Origin: Leptolyngbya sp. PCC 7375
Lineage (GTDB): Bacteria; Cyanobacteriota; Cyanobacteriia; Phormidesmidales; Phormidesmidaceae
Assembly: GCF_000316115.1 (NCBI RefSeq)
Contig: NZ_JH993797.1
Location: 2,962,486 to 3,026,485 of the forward strand
DNA length: 64,000 nt
Direction of reading: 5' to 3'
Within the stretch, counting starts at the first letter, position 1; every line of letters starts with the position of its first letter. Below, one piece after another: positions 43,563-53,055 of the stretch. The notes beneath the pieces are model-generated. The model was given only the letters and a program-made list of their open reading frames with translations, did not search any database and was not told where the DNA came from. The position numbers and the translations under genes are program-made.

Positions 43563-45284
43563 ATGCTGCGTCTCGAAAACATTACAAAGGTTTATCCTAC
43601 CGGAGAAGTATTGCGAGACGTTACCTGGGAAGTCAAACCAGGTAATCGCATTGGTCTAGTGGGGGTTAATGGGGCTGGCAAATCCACTCAGCTCAAGATC
43701 ATCATGGGGGAAGTTGAACCCACCAGCGGCAATGTCATTCGCCCCAATGAACTACACATCGGCCACCTCAACCAGGAGTTTGAGGTTGATCTCCGCCGTA
43801 CCGTGCGTGAAGAATTTTGGACAGTCTTTGAAGAAGCCAACACAGTTCAACAAAAGCTGGCAGAAATTCCTATACACATGGAAAGTGCCGACCCAGATGC
43901 ACTAGAAAAGCTGATTAAGGCCCTAGACCGCGAACAACGGAAGTTTGAAGCTCTTGACGGCTACGGTTTGGAATCCAAAATTGAGAAGATTCTGCCCGAA
44001 ATGGGATTTCAAAACGATGATGGGGAGCGACTAGTTAGCTCCTTTAGTGGCGGTTGGCAAATGCGCATGGGTCTGGGCAAGGTGATGCTCAAAGCTCCAG
44101 ATTTATTACTGCTGGACGAACCTACTAACCATCTGGATCTAGAAACCATCGAATGGCTTGAGGGCTATCTCAAAGGCTTAACGACACCGATGGTGATCAT
44201 TTCCCATGACCGTGAATTCCTCGACCGTCTCTGTACTCAGATTGTAGAAACTGAGCGAGGCGTCTCCACTACCTATTTGGGTAATTACAGCGCTTATCTG
44301 GCTCAAAAAACGGAAAGTAAGCTTGCTCAACAGGCCACCTATGATCGTCAGCAAAAGGAAATTGCTAAACAGCAAACCTTTGTCGATCGCTTCCGTGCCA
44401 GTGCGACTCGCAGCACCCAGGCCAAGAGTCGTGAGAAACAGTTGGAAAAAATAGAGCTGATCAAAGCTCCCATTGCCGACGCTAGAACTTTGCAATTTAA
44501 GTTTCCCCCCGCCCCTCGTAGCGGTCGTGAAGTCGTTCAAATCAGCGACCTAACCCATACCTACGGTGATAACATTCTATTTTTAGGGGCAGAGTTGCTG
44601 ATTGAGCGGGGCGATCGCATCGCTTTTGTGGGTCCCAATGGCGCTGGCAAATCGACGCTTCTGCGCCTAATCATGGGTCTAGAAGAGCCTGTAGAAGGCG
44701 ATGCCACCCTAGGGGAGCACAATGTCATTCCTAGTTATTTTGAGCAAAATCAGGCAGAGGCCTTGGACCTTAATAAAACAGTCATGGCCACTATTCATGA
44801 TGAGGTGCCCACCTGGAAAAATGAAGAAGTACGCACCCTCCTAGGTCGCTTTCTATTTAGCGGCGACATGGTAAACAAGCCTGTAACTGCTCTCAGTGGT
44901 GGTGAGAAAGCTCGTTTAGCCTTGGCCAAAATGCTACTTGCCCCAGCTAACCTTTTGGTTTTGGATGAGCCCACGAACCACCTGGATATCCCAGCTAAAG
45001 AAATGCTAGAGTCGGCGTTAAAAGAATATGAGGGAACTGTTCTCATCGTTTCCCACGACCGCTTTTTCATTTCCCAGGTAGCCAATAAGATTGTAGAAAT
45101 CCGAGAAGGTGAATTACGGCTGTATCGCGGTGACTATAGCTACTATCTTGAGAAAATAGCCCAGGAGAAGGAACGGGCTAGATTAGAAAAAATAGAAGCC
45201 GAAAGATCAGCTAAAGCAGCCGCTAAACGGCAGAAACAAAAGGATAAGCAAAAGGCCAAGGCCGCTGCCAAGAAAAAGGGATAA
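43563..45284 (+). CDS. ABC-F family ATPase
   Basis: A 573-residue protein of two ABC domains in one chain and no membrane part. Walker A: GVNGAGKST (near 34) and GPNGAGKST (near 358); Walker B: LLLLDEPTNHLD and LVLDEPTNHLD, both with the catalytic Glu. Signature motifs SFSGGWQMR and LSGGEKAR are intact. A helical linker (about 240-300) separates them, and a Lys/Ala coiled-coil tail ends the chain, as in Uup-type members. ABC-F proteins act on ribosomes or DNA structures. Subfamily not certain. Confidence 0.93.
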   Translation: MLRLENITKVYPTGEVLRDVTWEVKPGNRIGLVGVNGAGKSTQLKIIMGEVEPTSGNVIRPNELHIGHLNQEFEVDLRRTVREEFWTVFEEANTVQQKLAEIPIHMESADPDALEKLIKALDREQRKFEALDGYGLESKIEKILPEMGFQNDDGERLVSSFSGGWQMRMGLGKVMLKAPDLLLLDEPTNHLDLETIEWLEGYLKGLTTPMVIISHDREFLDRLCTQIVETERGVSTTYLGNYSAYLAQKTESKLAQQATYDRQQKEIAKQQTFVDRFRASATRSTQAKSREKQLEKIELIKAPIADARTLQFKFPPAPRSGREVVQISDLTHTYGDNILFLGAELLIERGDRIAFVGPNGAGKSTLLRLIMGLEEPVEGDATLGEHNVIPSYFEQNQAEALDLNKTVMATIHDEVPTWKNEEVRTLLGRFLFSGDMVNKPVTALSGGEKARLALAKMLLAPANLLVLDEPTNHLDIPAKEMLESALKEYEGTVLIVSHDRFFISQVANKIVEIREGELRLYRGDYSYYLEKIAQEKERARLEKIEAERSAKAAAKRQKQKDKQKAKAAAKKKG

Positions 45285-45861
45285 CCATTGACACTGCATC
45301 CTGCCTTACGGACATTAATATACTGTTTTAGATGTACTTCTGTCATGCTCCCAAAACTTTTATATAGTTCTGGCAGTTACTCAAGAGCACACCATAGACT
45401 TGGAAGTATATAGGCATTCTTGCCCACAGTTATTTTCAATAGCATTAATTTTGGGATGCTAAGAAAACACAGAGTAAAGCTGTTCAAATAGAAAAATCTA
45501 TTGACAACGTGGTTGTTTCAATGAGTAATTCAACTCATTGACAAACTGGGGGTAAACAGAGAAAAAAATATAGCTAGATGCTCTATATTCTGGATAATTT
45601 TTAGCAAACGATAATACTCTGATCAATAGCTAAAATATTAGGAATCTGTTGATACCAAGGTGTAGCTAAGTAGTCTCAGAATATGCGCTAGAGCAGTTAG
45701 GTCTTGCACTGACAGTAGGTTTTTGCTAGCCGCCTAACAAGCTATACTTTTGTACGAGAAAGAAATGTTAAGAAAACCTTAATATTTGAGAAAGGGCGAG
45801 TGATATGATCTCGCTAGGCAAAAGGCACAGTCGTTCACAGTCAGAAGAAGGAATTGTAAGT
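45285..45861. other. Long spacer between ABC-F gene and gpmI
   Basis: This AT-rich 577-base gap holds no supported gene. TATACT at 45743-45748 could be the -10 of the gpmI promoter, with only a weak -35 before it. The frame of gpmI extends to an ATG at 45805 but this part is not family-like. Confidence 0.45.
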
Positions 45862-47460
45862 ATGGCGCAGGAGTCTGTTTCTCCAATGGTTCTCGTCATC
45901 CTGGACGGATGGGGACATCGCGATGAGGACAATGGCAATGCAATTCGCAATGCAAGGACCCCTGTTATCGATAGTCTTTGGGCTGCCTATCCACATACCT
46001 TAATTCAAACATCAGGTAAACAGGTGGGGTTACCAGATGGCCAAATGGGCAACTCTGAAGTGGGGCATTTAAACATCGGTGCAGGTCGCATTGTGCCTCA
46101 GGAGCTTGTGCGTATTTCTGATGCCGTCGACGATGGCTCAATTCAAGAAAATCAGGCTCTTCTGGATGTATGCCAAAAAGTCCGTTATAACGGCGGCAAA
46201 CTTCATTTAATCGGTCTTTGTTCGGAGGGAGGTGTACATTCACACCTGGACCACTTGCTAGGCCTAGTGGATATGGCAAAGGCACAAGATATCCAGGAGC
46301 TCTGTATTCATGCAATTACCGATGGTCGTGATACCCAGCCTACTGCAGGGCAATACGCTATTGGCAAATTGCAAGACCATCTGGAACAGAGCGGGATCGG
46401 TCGGATTGTCACCTTGAGCGGACGGTATTACGCGATGGATCGCGACCATCGCTGGGATCGTGTGGAAAAGGTCTACAGAGTGATGACAAGCTCAGGCGCT
46501 GGCAATGGACTTACAGCCCTAGAAGCAATCCAGGCTTCTTACGCTGAAGGCATCACTGATGAGTTTATCGAACCAGTCCGTTTATCATCTGGAACTTTGG
46601 CAGCCAACGATGGTGTTATGTTCTTTAACTTCCGTCCAGATCGGGCACGTCAGCTAACTCAAGCGTTTGTCGCTCCTAAGTTTGAAGGGTTTGAAAGACA
46701 GCTAATTGCCCCGCTCCACTTTGTCACCATGACTCAGTATGATGGGTCATTGCCTGTGCAGATTGCTTTTGACCCTCAAAACCTGAGCAATATTCTGGGG
46801 GAAGTGGTTGCTAACCACGGGATCAAGCAGTTCCGCACCGCTGAAACTGAGAAATATGCCCATGTCACTTACTTCTTTAATGGGGGTCGTGAAGATCCCT
46901 TTGAGGGAGAAGACCGTGAGCTAGTTGCCAGTCCCCAGGTCGCAACCTATGACAAGGCTCCAGCCATGTCAGCGAAGGCCGTTACTGATACAGCAATCAC
47001 AGCGATCAACAAAAATAAGTATGGTCTGGTAGTGATCAACTACGCTAACCCAGATATGGTTGGCCATACTGGCAATATGGAAGCCACTATTCAGGCCCTT
47101 GAGTCAGTTGATGTACAGCTAGGTCGATTGCTCGATGCCGTAGGTCAAGCTGGAGGAACAACTATTATCATTGCCGACCATGGTAATGCTGAATATATGT
47201 GGGATGACGAGGGCAGACCTTGGACAGCCCACACAACTAATCCAGTACCGTTTATTTTGGTCGAAGGTGAGCGTTTGAAGATTCCAGGTCGCGGTTGCGA
47301 AGTAGAGTTGCGAGAAAATGGCTGCCTGGCGGATGTTGCACCAACTATCTTGGAAATTCTGCAACTGACCCAACCTGAGGAAATGACAGGTAAGTCTATG
47401 CTTGAACCTGCTCGTGTTGATGTGAAGCGTAACCTTACACCGGTCAAAGTCTCCCTTTAA
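45862..47460 (+). CDS. gpmI: 2,3-bisphosphoglycerate-independent phosphoglycerate mutase
   Basis: A 532-residue Mn-dependent glycolytic enzyme (3-phosphoglycerate to 2-phosphoglycerate). The alkaline-phosphatase-type core has VILDGWGHRD at the start, the Ser nucleophile in QMGNSEVGHLNIGAGR (near residue 62), HAITDGRDTQP, and DHGNAEYMWDD with AHTTNPVPFILV near the C-terminus. ATG 45862 matches the usual family length; an ATG 19 codons upstream is in frame. Confidence 0.96.
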   Translation: MAQESVSPMVLVILDGWGHRDEDNGNAIRNARTPVIDSLWAAYPHTLIQTSGKQVGLPDGQMGNSEVGHLNIGAGRIVPQELVRISDAVDDGSIQENQALLDVCQKVRYNGGKLHLIGLCSEGGVHSHLDHLLGLVDMAKAQDIQELCIHAITDGRDTQPTAGQYAIGKLQDHLEQSGIGRIVTLSGRYYAMDRDHRWDRVEKVYRVMTSSGAGNGLTALEAIQASYAEGITDEFIEPVRLSSGTLAANDGVMFFNFRPDRARQLTQAFVAPKFEGFERQLIAPLHFVTMTQYDGSLPVQIAFDPQNLSNILGEVVANHGIKQFRTAETEKYAHVTYFFNGGREDPFEGEDRELVASPQVATYDKAPAMSAKAVTDTAITAINKNKYGLVVINYANPDMVGHTGNMEATIQALESVDVQLGRLLDAVGQAGGTTIIIADHGNAEYMWDDEGRPWTAHTTNPVPFILVEGERLKIPGRGCEVELRENGCLADVAPTILEILQLTQPEEMTGKSMLEPARVDVKRNLTPVKVSL

Positions 47461-47627
47461 CTGCATTTCCAGATACAATCTGTCATCAACCTGAACTTTT
47501 GGGGTGGATTAGATGGTTCGTCATGGTGCCATTACCTGCGGTACCATAGTTTGATGCTGGGGTTTAAGAGTGTATTCTTAAGCTCAGCAAATATGAATTT
47601 ACGGAACAGTCAGGCTAGAAAATTGAA

Positions 47628-47984
47628 ATGGTATTATCGGTTTTACAAGTGGTATGGCTAGTGTCTGCCATTGGATTGATCATTTTGGTGCTGTTCCACA
47701 GCCCCAAAGGTGATGGCCTTGGAGCTTTAGGGGGACAAGCTCAGATGTTCACGAGTACTAAGAGTGCTGAAACAGCTCTAAATCGTGCCACCTGGCTCCT
47801 GACAATCTTGTTTATGGGAATTACAGTAATTTTGAGTGCTGGCTGGCTAGGTAGTACGGTATCTGAACTATCTCCCTCAGTAGACAGTCTTCCCATTGAA
47901 GAAACAGCCCCAGCTCCCGCAGCTGAGACCATTCCATCTGAACTAGGTTCTCCTGAAGCCCCTGCCGATGCAGCTACAGAATAG
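47628..47984 (+). CDS. secG: Preprotein translocase subunit SecG
   Basis: A 118-residue protein with two membrane helices (about 3-22 and 52-72) linked by the conserved loop HSPKGDGLGALGGQAQMF. The C-terminal 45 residues are Pro/Ala/Glu-rich, an extension beyond the usual length of about 75. SecG assists SecYE in export across plasma and thylakoid membranes. It follows gpmI on the same strand, a common cyanobacterial neighbour pair. Confidence 0.94.
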   Translation: MVLSVLQVVWLVSAIGLIILVLFHSPKGDGLGALGGQAQMFTSTKSAETALNRATWLLTILFMGITVILSAGWLGSTVSELSPSVDSLPIEETAPAPAAETIPSELGSPEAPADAATE

Positions 47985-48058
47985 GGGCTATTTATAGCTG
48001 TCAGCGCTCACTCACACTCATATTGTGACCTATGTGCGCCAAGCTATATTTCTTAGAC

Positions 48059-48108
48059 TAAACAAGAAACGCCGTAGAAACCAAGGTTTCTACGGCGTTT
48101 CTTGTTTA
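48059..48108. terminator. Perfect 24-bp stem bidirectional terminator between secG and tkt
   Basis: Arms 48059-48082 and 48085-48108 match completely around two bases. The stem has a GCCGTAGAAACC core with AAACAAGAAAC and its complement at the base. It lies between convergent genes and can stop both transcripts. Confidence 0.92.
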
Positions 48109-48202
48109 AAGGAGTCAGTTAAGCGTCCTTTGAGGTTCCTGGGTGAGTCTGTCCAAGGATGCAGCACCCAGGACAGAATGCCCCCAGGAAGTCTTCTACA
48201 GG

Positions 48203-50200
48203 TTAAAGAGCCTTGGCACGAGCAATTACATTCTCAACCGTGTAGCCGAACTCTTGCATAATGCGTCCACCGGGAGCAGACGCACCAAAGCGATCAACAC
48301 TGATCATGTCACCTTCAGCACCGTAGTACTTACCCCAACCCATTTCGATACCAGCTTCTACAACCAGGCGCTTGGTGATTGCCTTGGGTAGAACGGACTC
48401 CTTATAGGCTGCATCCTGAGCTTCAAAAAGTTCCCAGCAGGGCATGGAAACAACGCGGACTTTCTTGCCTTCGGAACGTAGTTGCTTAGCGGCCTCTAAA
48501 CAGAGGGAAACTTCACTACCGGTCCCTATTAGCAGCAGGTCAGCGCCCTCGTCATCGGAAAGGACATAAGCACCCTTGGCTACACTATCGATGGAACTAC
48601 CTTCTAGCTGAGGTAGATTCTGACGAGAGAAGGCCATCAGGGTGGGAGTCTTACGACTAGCGATCGCAACCTTGTAAGCACCGGATGTCTCATTACCATC
48701 CGCAGGACGAATCACATAAAGGTTAGGAATTGCCCGCAGGGAAGCAACCGTTTCCACTGGCTGGTGGGTGGGACCATCTTCACCCAATGCGATGGAATCG
48801 TGGGTCATCACATACAGAACACCCGCTTCAGCTAAAGCCGATAAACGGATAGCCGCGCGCATGTAATCAGCAAATACCAGGAATGTTGCACAGTAGGGAA
48901 TCAGACCCGAGTTGTGCAGCGCAATACCATTACAGATAGCGCCCATACCATGCTCACGTACACCGAAACGTAGGTTACGGTTTTCATAGGCTCCCTTCTG
49001 AAAATCACCGGAGATCTTCATCAGGGTATTGTTGGACTTAGCCAGGTCGGCAGACCCCCCCACTAGCTCAGGCACAGCAGGTGCTAACGCATTCAATGTC
49101 GCTTCAGAGGTCTTACGGGTGGCAATAGCCTTATCACCGGGGGCGTAAGTAGGCAGTGCATCAGCCCAGTTTGCAGGTAGTTCACCCTTTAGCATGCGCT
49201 CAAACTCAGCAGCTTCTGTAGCGTATTTAGTACGGTAAGTTGCCAGTGTCTGGTTCCACTCAGCTTCTGCACTAGCGCCTTTGTCAACCGCCTGACGGAA
49301 ACGGCCTAACACATCCTCAGGAATCTCAAAAGGAGCGTGGTCCCAACCCAAGTTTTCACGAGTTAGCGCAATCTCTTCGCCACCCAAAGCAGCACCATGG
49401 ACTCCAGATGTGTCAGCCTTGTTAGGAGAACCATAACCAATGGTGGTAGTCACCTTGATCATGGTGGGCTTGTCAGTTACCTGCTTGGCTTTTTCAATCG
49501 CTTTGGCAATGGCTTCTAAATCAGTATTGCCATCTTCCACATGCAATACGTGCCAGCCGTAGGCTTCGAAACGCTTGCTCACATCTTCAGTGAAAGCGAT
49601 ATCGGTAGAACCATCAATGGAAATATGATTGTCGTCATAAAAAGCGATGAGCTTACCCAAACCTAAGTGACCGGCTAAAGAGCAGGCTTCACCGGAAACA
49701 CCCTCCATGTTGCAGCCATCACCCAAAATTACATAGGTATAATGATCAACCAATGTGCAATCAGGCTTGTTAAAGCGAGCTGCCAGGTGAGCCTCCGCTA
49801 TGGCCAGACCAACGCCATTACAAACCCCTTGTCCTAGAGGACCCGTGGTGACTTCAACACCGGAGGTCTCAAAATTCTCAGGATGCCCAGGAGTGGTTGC
49901 GCCCCACTGCCGGAAATTCTTAATGTCCTCAATCTTGACACTGTCGTAACCTGTGAGATGCAACAGAGCATACTGCAGCATGCAACCATGTCCTGCAGAC
50001 AGCACGAAGCGATCGCGGTTGAACCACTGGGGGTTTTTGGGATTAAAGCGCATAAACTGATCCCAAAGAACAAACGCCATTGGCGCAGCTCCCATGGGCA
50101 AACCAGGATGACCAGATTTTGCCTTTTCAACGGCATCAATGGCCAAGAACCGAATGGCATTTATACACTGCGTTTCAAGAGATTGGGTTGCGACAGCCAT
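48203..50200 (-). CDS. tkt: Transketolase
   Basis: A 665-residue TPP enzyme of the Calvin cycle and pentose phosphate pathway. The signature KAKSGHPGLPMGAAPMAFVL near residue 27, the TPP/Mg motif GDGCNMEGVSGEACSLAG near 156-173, and the pyrimidine-domain THDSIALGEDGPTHQPVE are intact. Start ATG at 50200. It lies downstream of fabF on the same strand, a neighbourhood kept with psaC and acpP in many cyanobacteria. Confidence 0.97.
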   Translation of the reverse strand: MAVATQSLETQCINAIRFLAIDAVEKAKSGHPGLPMGAAPMAFVLWDQFMRFNPKNPQWFNRDRFVLSAGHGCMLQYALLHLTGYDSVKIEDIKNFRQWGATTPGHPENFETSGVEVTTGPLGQGVCNGVGLAIAEAHLAARFNKPDCTLVDHYTYVILGDGCNMEGVSGEACSLAGHLGLGKLIAFYDDNHISIDGSTDIAFTEDVSKRFEAYGWHVLHVEDGNTDLEAIAKAIEKAKQVTDKPTMIKVTTTIGYGSPNKADTSGVHGAALGGEEIALTRENLGWDHAPFEIPEDVLGRFRQAVDKGASAEAEWNQTLATYRTKYATEAAEFERMLKGELPANWADALPTYAPGDKAIATRKTSEATLNALAPAVPELVGGSADLAKSNNTLMKISGDFQKGAYENRNLRFGVREHGMGAICNGIALHNSGLIPYCATFLVFADYMRAAIRLSALAEAGVLYVMTHDSIALGEDGPTHQPVETVASLRAIPNLYVIRPADGNETSGAYKVAIASRKTPTLMAFSRQNLPQLEGSSIDSVAKGAYVLSDDEGADLLLIGTGSEVSLCLEAAKQLRSEGKKVRVVSMPCWELFEAQDAAYKESVLPKAITKRLVVEAGIEMGWGKYYGAEGDMISVDRFGASAPGGRIMQEFGYTVENVIARAKAL

Positions 50201-50707
50201 AGTCTTCCAAGTAGTTAACGACGGTACAGTCCAGGTGTGAACAAAGCAGACGAACGCACCTTTGCTGATGGTGATAGAGATTCGGAGCTCTCAGATGGGT
50301 AACCCCAACACGCCAAAGCATGTGCTAAAAACGGATAGGTACGTAATCTACGCAGCTGTGCACCACAGAGGAAGAAACCTGAACGCAATAGCTCAAGCCT
50401 GCACCCCTGAGCACATAACCACGGGGCAAAAACATTTTCACAGACAACAGGTTGGAGCAGGCACTTAGTCGCTCACCTGAAGCGCTGATTGTGACAGAAT
50501 CTCGCTGCAGCTGACTAAGCATACGAGCTAACCACCTCAACCTGGTCCAAGGAGAGCCACTGGCCTAAGCCTATACCGTAATATTGAGCATATTCATTGG
50601 TTAAGTTAAATATGCTCAGATACGAGTGGCAGCTTATATGAAATAAGCAAACCTTTCGTTTTAATTAATGTTTCCTGTTAGGTCATTATACCTACCAAGC
50701 TGTAGCA
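50201..50707. other. Spacer between fabF and tkt
   Basis: A 507-base gap with no gene I can support. It must hold the fabF transcript end and the tkt promoter. No strong hairpin is visible; short frames here lack codon structure. Confidence 0.4.
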
Positions 50708-51967
50708 CTAGCTACGATACTTGCGAAAAACCAGAGTAACGTTGTGACCGCCAAAGCCAAATGAATTAGACATCGCCACATCTACCGTATGGGCACGGCT
50801 TTGGTTAGGCACGTAGTCTAAATCACACTCATTATCTGGATCTTGCAGATTAATGGTGGGAGGAACGTGGTCGTTGGCCACAGCCATACAAGCTGCCACA
50901 CCCTCAATACCACCAGACCCCCCTAACAAATGCCCGGTCATTGATTTCGTAGAACTCACCAGTATTTGTTTTGCATGCTCACCCAACGCAGTCTTAATAG
51001 CTGCCGTTTCAGTAGGGTCATTAGCAGGAGTACTCGTCCCATGGGCGTTAACATAGCTTACGTCTGAAGGAGAAATTTCTGCATCCTTCAGGGCTAGTTC
51101 CATAGAACGGGCCGCACCAGCACCACCGGGGACTGGCGCAGTCATGTGGTAGGCATCACAGGTCATGCCGTAGCCCACCATTTCAGCATAAATGCGAGCA
51201 CCTCGACTGAGGGCATGGTCTAGCTCCTCTAAAATCAAAATGCCAGCCCCCTCACCCATCACAAAACCATCACGCCCTTTGTCAAACGGACGACTAGCAT
51301 GATCCGGATCGTCATTGCGTGTAGATAACGCCCGAGCTGAGGCAAACCCAGCAAACGACAAGGGCGTAATGGCAGCTTCAGTGCCGCCGCAGATCATGGC
51401 CTGGGCATAGCCATTTTGTACAATACGAAACGCATCGCCAATGGCATTAGAGCCAGCTGCACAGGCAGTCACAGCACAAGAATTGGGGCCTTTCGCACCG
51501 GTATGAATAGCTGTTAAGCCCGCTGCCATGTTGGCAATCATCATAGGTACCATAAACGGACTGCAACGATTGGGCCCTTTATTTAGGTAAACAGCCTGTT
51601 GTTCTTCCATAACCTTGAGGCCGCCCACCCCAGTCCCAATCATGACACCCACTTGCTCGGCGTTGAGATCAGTAATGGTGAGATCGGCATTGGCTAAGGC
51701 CTGCTTGCTAGCTGAGATCGCAAACTGGGCAAATCGATCAGTCCGCTTAGCATCCTTAGCATCCAGATACTCTAGCGGATCAAACCCTTTCACCTCACCT
51801 GCAATGCGGCATTTATGCTTCGATGCATCAAATAATGTGATCGGCCCAATGCCGCTTTTGCCAGCCAGCAATCCTTGCCAATAGGCCTCTAGAGTATTAC
51901 CGATGGGAGTAATAGCCCCCATTCCTGTAATCACAACGCGTTTTTTTTCAGTACTTGTCATGGTCAT
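50708..51967 (-). CDS. fabF: 3-oxoacyl-[acyl-carrier-protein] synthase II
   Basis: A 419-residue condensing enzyme of fatty-acid elongation. The active-site Cys is in VTACAAGSNAIGDAFR (near 170), and the two His lie in NAHGTSTPANDPTE and STKSMTGHLLGGSGG. Starts at 51973 (GTG), 51967 (ATG) and 51961 (ATG) are all possible; I choose 51967. It lies 64 bases downstream of acpP, which carries its substrate, so co-transcription is expected. Confidence 0.97.
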   Translation of the reverse strand: MTMTSTEKKRVVITGMGAITPIGNTLEAYWQGLLAGKSGIGPITLFDASKHKCRIAGEVKGFDPLEYLDAKDAKRTDRFAQFAISASKQALANADLTITDLNAEQVGVMIGTGVGGLKVMEEQQAVYLNKGPNRCSPFMVPMMIANMAAGLTAIHTGAKGPNSCAVTACAAGSNAIGDAFRIVQNGYAQAMICGGTEAAITPLSFAGFASARALSTRNDDPDHASRPFDKGRDGFVMGEGAGILILEELDHALSRGARIYAEMVGYGMTCDAYHMTAPVPGGAGAARSMELALKDAEISPSDVSYVNAHGTSTPANDPTETAAIKTALGEHAKQILVSSTKSMTGHLLGGSGGIEGVAACMAVANDHVPPTINLQDPDNECDLDYVPNQSRAHTVDVAMSNSFGFGGHNVTLVFRKYRS

Positions 51968-52031
51968 CGACACAAGGGGGACGGTCCCAAGGCATTAAAA
52001 AACAAACAGATTTTCAAACAGACAGGGGCGC

Positions 52032-52274
52032 TCATGCAGGCGACTTTTCTTGAATGAAGTCGACAGCGGCCTGAACTGTGCCAATGCCCTCAGCAGCCTC
52101 ATCTGGGATCTCAATATCAAACTCTTCTTCGAGAGCCATTACAAGCTCTACGGTGTCTAAGGAATCAGCACCTAGATCGTTGGCAAAACTGGCCTCAGGC
52201 TTGACCTCAGCTACATCTACACCTAGCTGCTCAGATACAATCTTCTGAACCTTTCCTAAAATGTCGTCAGCCAT
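52032..52274 (-). CDS. acpP: Acyl carrier protein
   Basis: An 80-residue acidic four-helix protein. Ser in LGADSLDTVELVMALEEEF takes the phosphopantetheine arm. The start at 52274 has GGAG just upstream; the frame extends three codons to a TTG. First gene of the acpP-fabF unit, divergent from psaC. Confidence 0.97.
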   Translation of the reverse strand: MADDILGKVQKIVSEQLGVDVAEVKPEASFANDLGADSLDTVELVMALEEEFDIEIPDEAAEGIGTVQAAVDFIQEKSPA

Positions 52275-52697
52275 AATCTCCAAATTTCCTTTTCAGCGGC
52301 AGCAAAGAACATACCCTAGCCCCAGACCGGACCTTTCCACAATGGCAAACCGTCCGTCCAGATTTAGGCATTTTTTCATCTTATAGGAAAGCGTGCGCCC
52401 TACATGGGCACACAGTGGTCGCATTTCAGTTAACCTATGGCTGGCAAAGACAGAAGCCTAACAATATTACAATCCATAAACTTTTGACATGTTGCCCCGT
52501 TCGCTAAAAATGGCACTGATAGACTGAAACTTGATTGGAGAACTCTTCTGGCTAGTTTGGACTAATGTAAACAAACGTCGCTGAATTGTGATTTATCTAT
52601 CTTTTTGAACGCTTTTCAGGTGATTGTTTGCATTCAAGGTCATAGCCAAACTGCTATATAGCTGAAACCATTTAATAATATTTGGAGCATTCCTTCG
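52275..52697. promoter_or_regulatory. Divergent regulatory region acpP / psaC
   Basis: A 423-base spacer with promoters for acpP (minus) and psaC (plus). A perfect TTGACA at 52484-52489 points toward psaC but its -10 (AAAAAT) is poor. A near-perfect dyad GTGCGCCC-N5-GGGCACAC lies near 52395-52415 in the acpP leader side. No gene is visible. Confidence 0.4.
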
Positions 52698-52943
52698 ATG
52701 TCTCATTCGGTCAAGATTTACGATACCTGCATTGGTTGCACTCAGTGTGTTCGGGCTTGCCCAACAGATGTACTTGAAATGGTGCCCTGGGATGGCTGCA
52801 AAGCTGGTCAAATCGCCTCTTCCCCTCGCACTGAAGATTGTGTTGGCTGCAAGCGCTGTGAAACTGCTTGCCCAACCGACTTCTTGAGCATTCGTGTATA
52901 CCTGGGTGCTGAGACTACTCGGAGTATGGGTCTGGCCTACTAG
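52698..52943 (+). CDS. psaC: Photosystem I iron-sulfur subunit PsaC
   Basis: An 81-residue stromal/cytoplasmic-side subunit holding clusters FA and FB, the last electron carriers before ferredoxin. Both motifs are perfect: CIGCTQCVRACP (from residue 11) and CVGCKRCETACP (from residue 48). The sequence is close to invariant across cyanobacteria. Likely monocistronic: a terminator follows. Confidence 0.99.
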   Translation: MSHSVKIYDTCIGCTQCVRACPTDVLEMVPWDGCKAGQIASSPRTEDCVGCKRCETACPTDFLSIRVYLGAETTRSMGLAY

Positions 52944-52984
52944 ACTTTAGGTTCGATAACAGCTTTCACTCGAAACGTTTATAT

Positions 52985-53015
52985 CTCCTGGTCTGTATGG
53001 GCTAGGAGTTTTTTT
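52985..53015 (+). terminator. Intrinsic terminator after psaC
   Basis: CTCCTGG and CTAGGAG pair (one G-U) around about ten bases and are followed by seven T. Confidence 0.78.
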
Positions 53016-53029
53016 ATGGCAATATGCAC

Positions 53030-53055
53030 CGCCTAGTAGGCGCGCCTACTAGGCG
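53030..53055. repeat. 26-base perfect palindrome overlapping the ftsX stop
   Basis: The sequence reads the same on both strands from 53030 to 53055, centred on GGCGCGCC, with no loop. The ftsX stop codon (53049-53051) lies inside it. It could form a cruciform or an RNA hairpin at the ftsX 3' end; no T-run follows. Confidence 0.7.
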
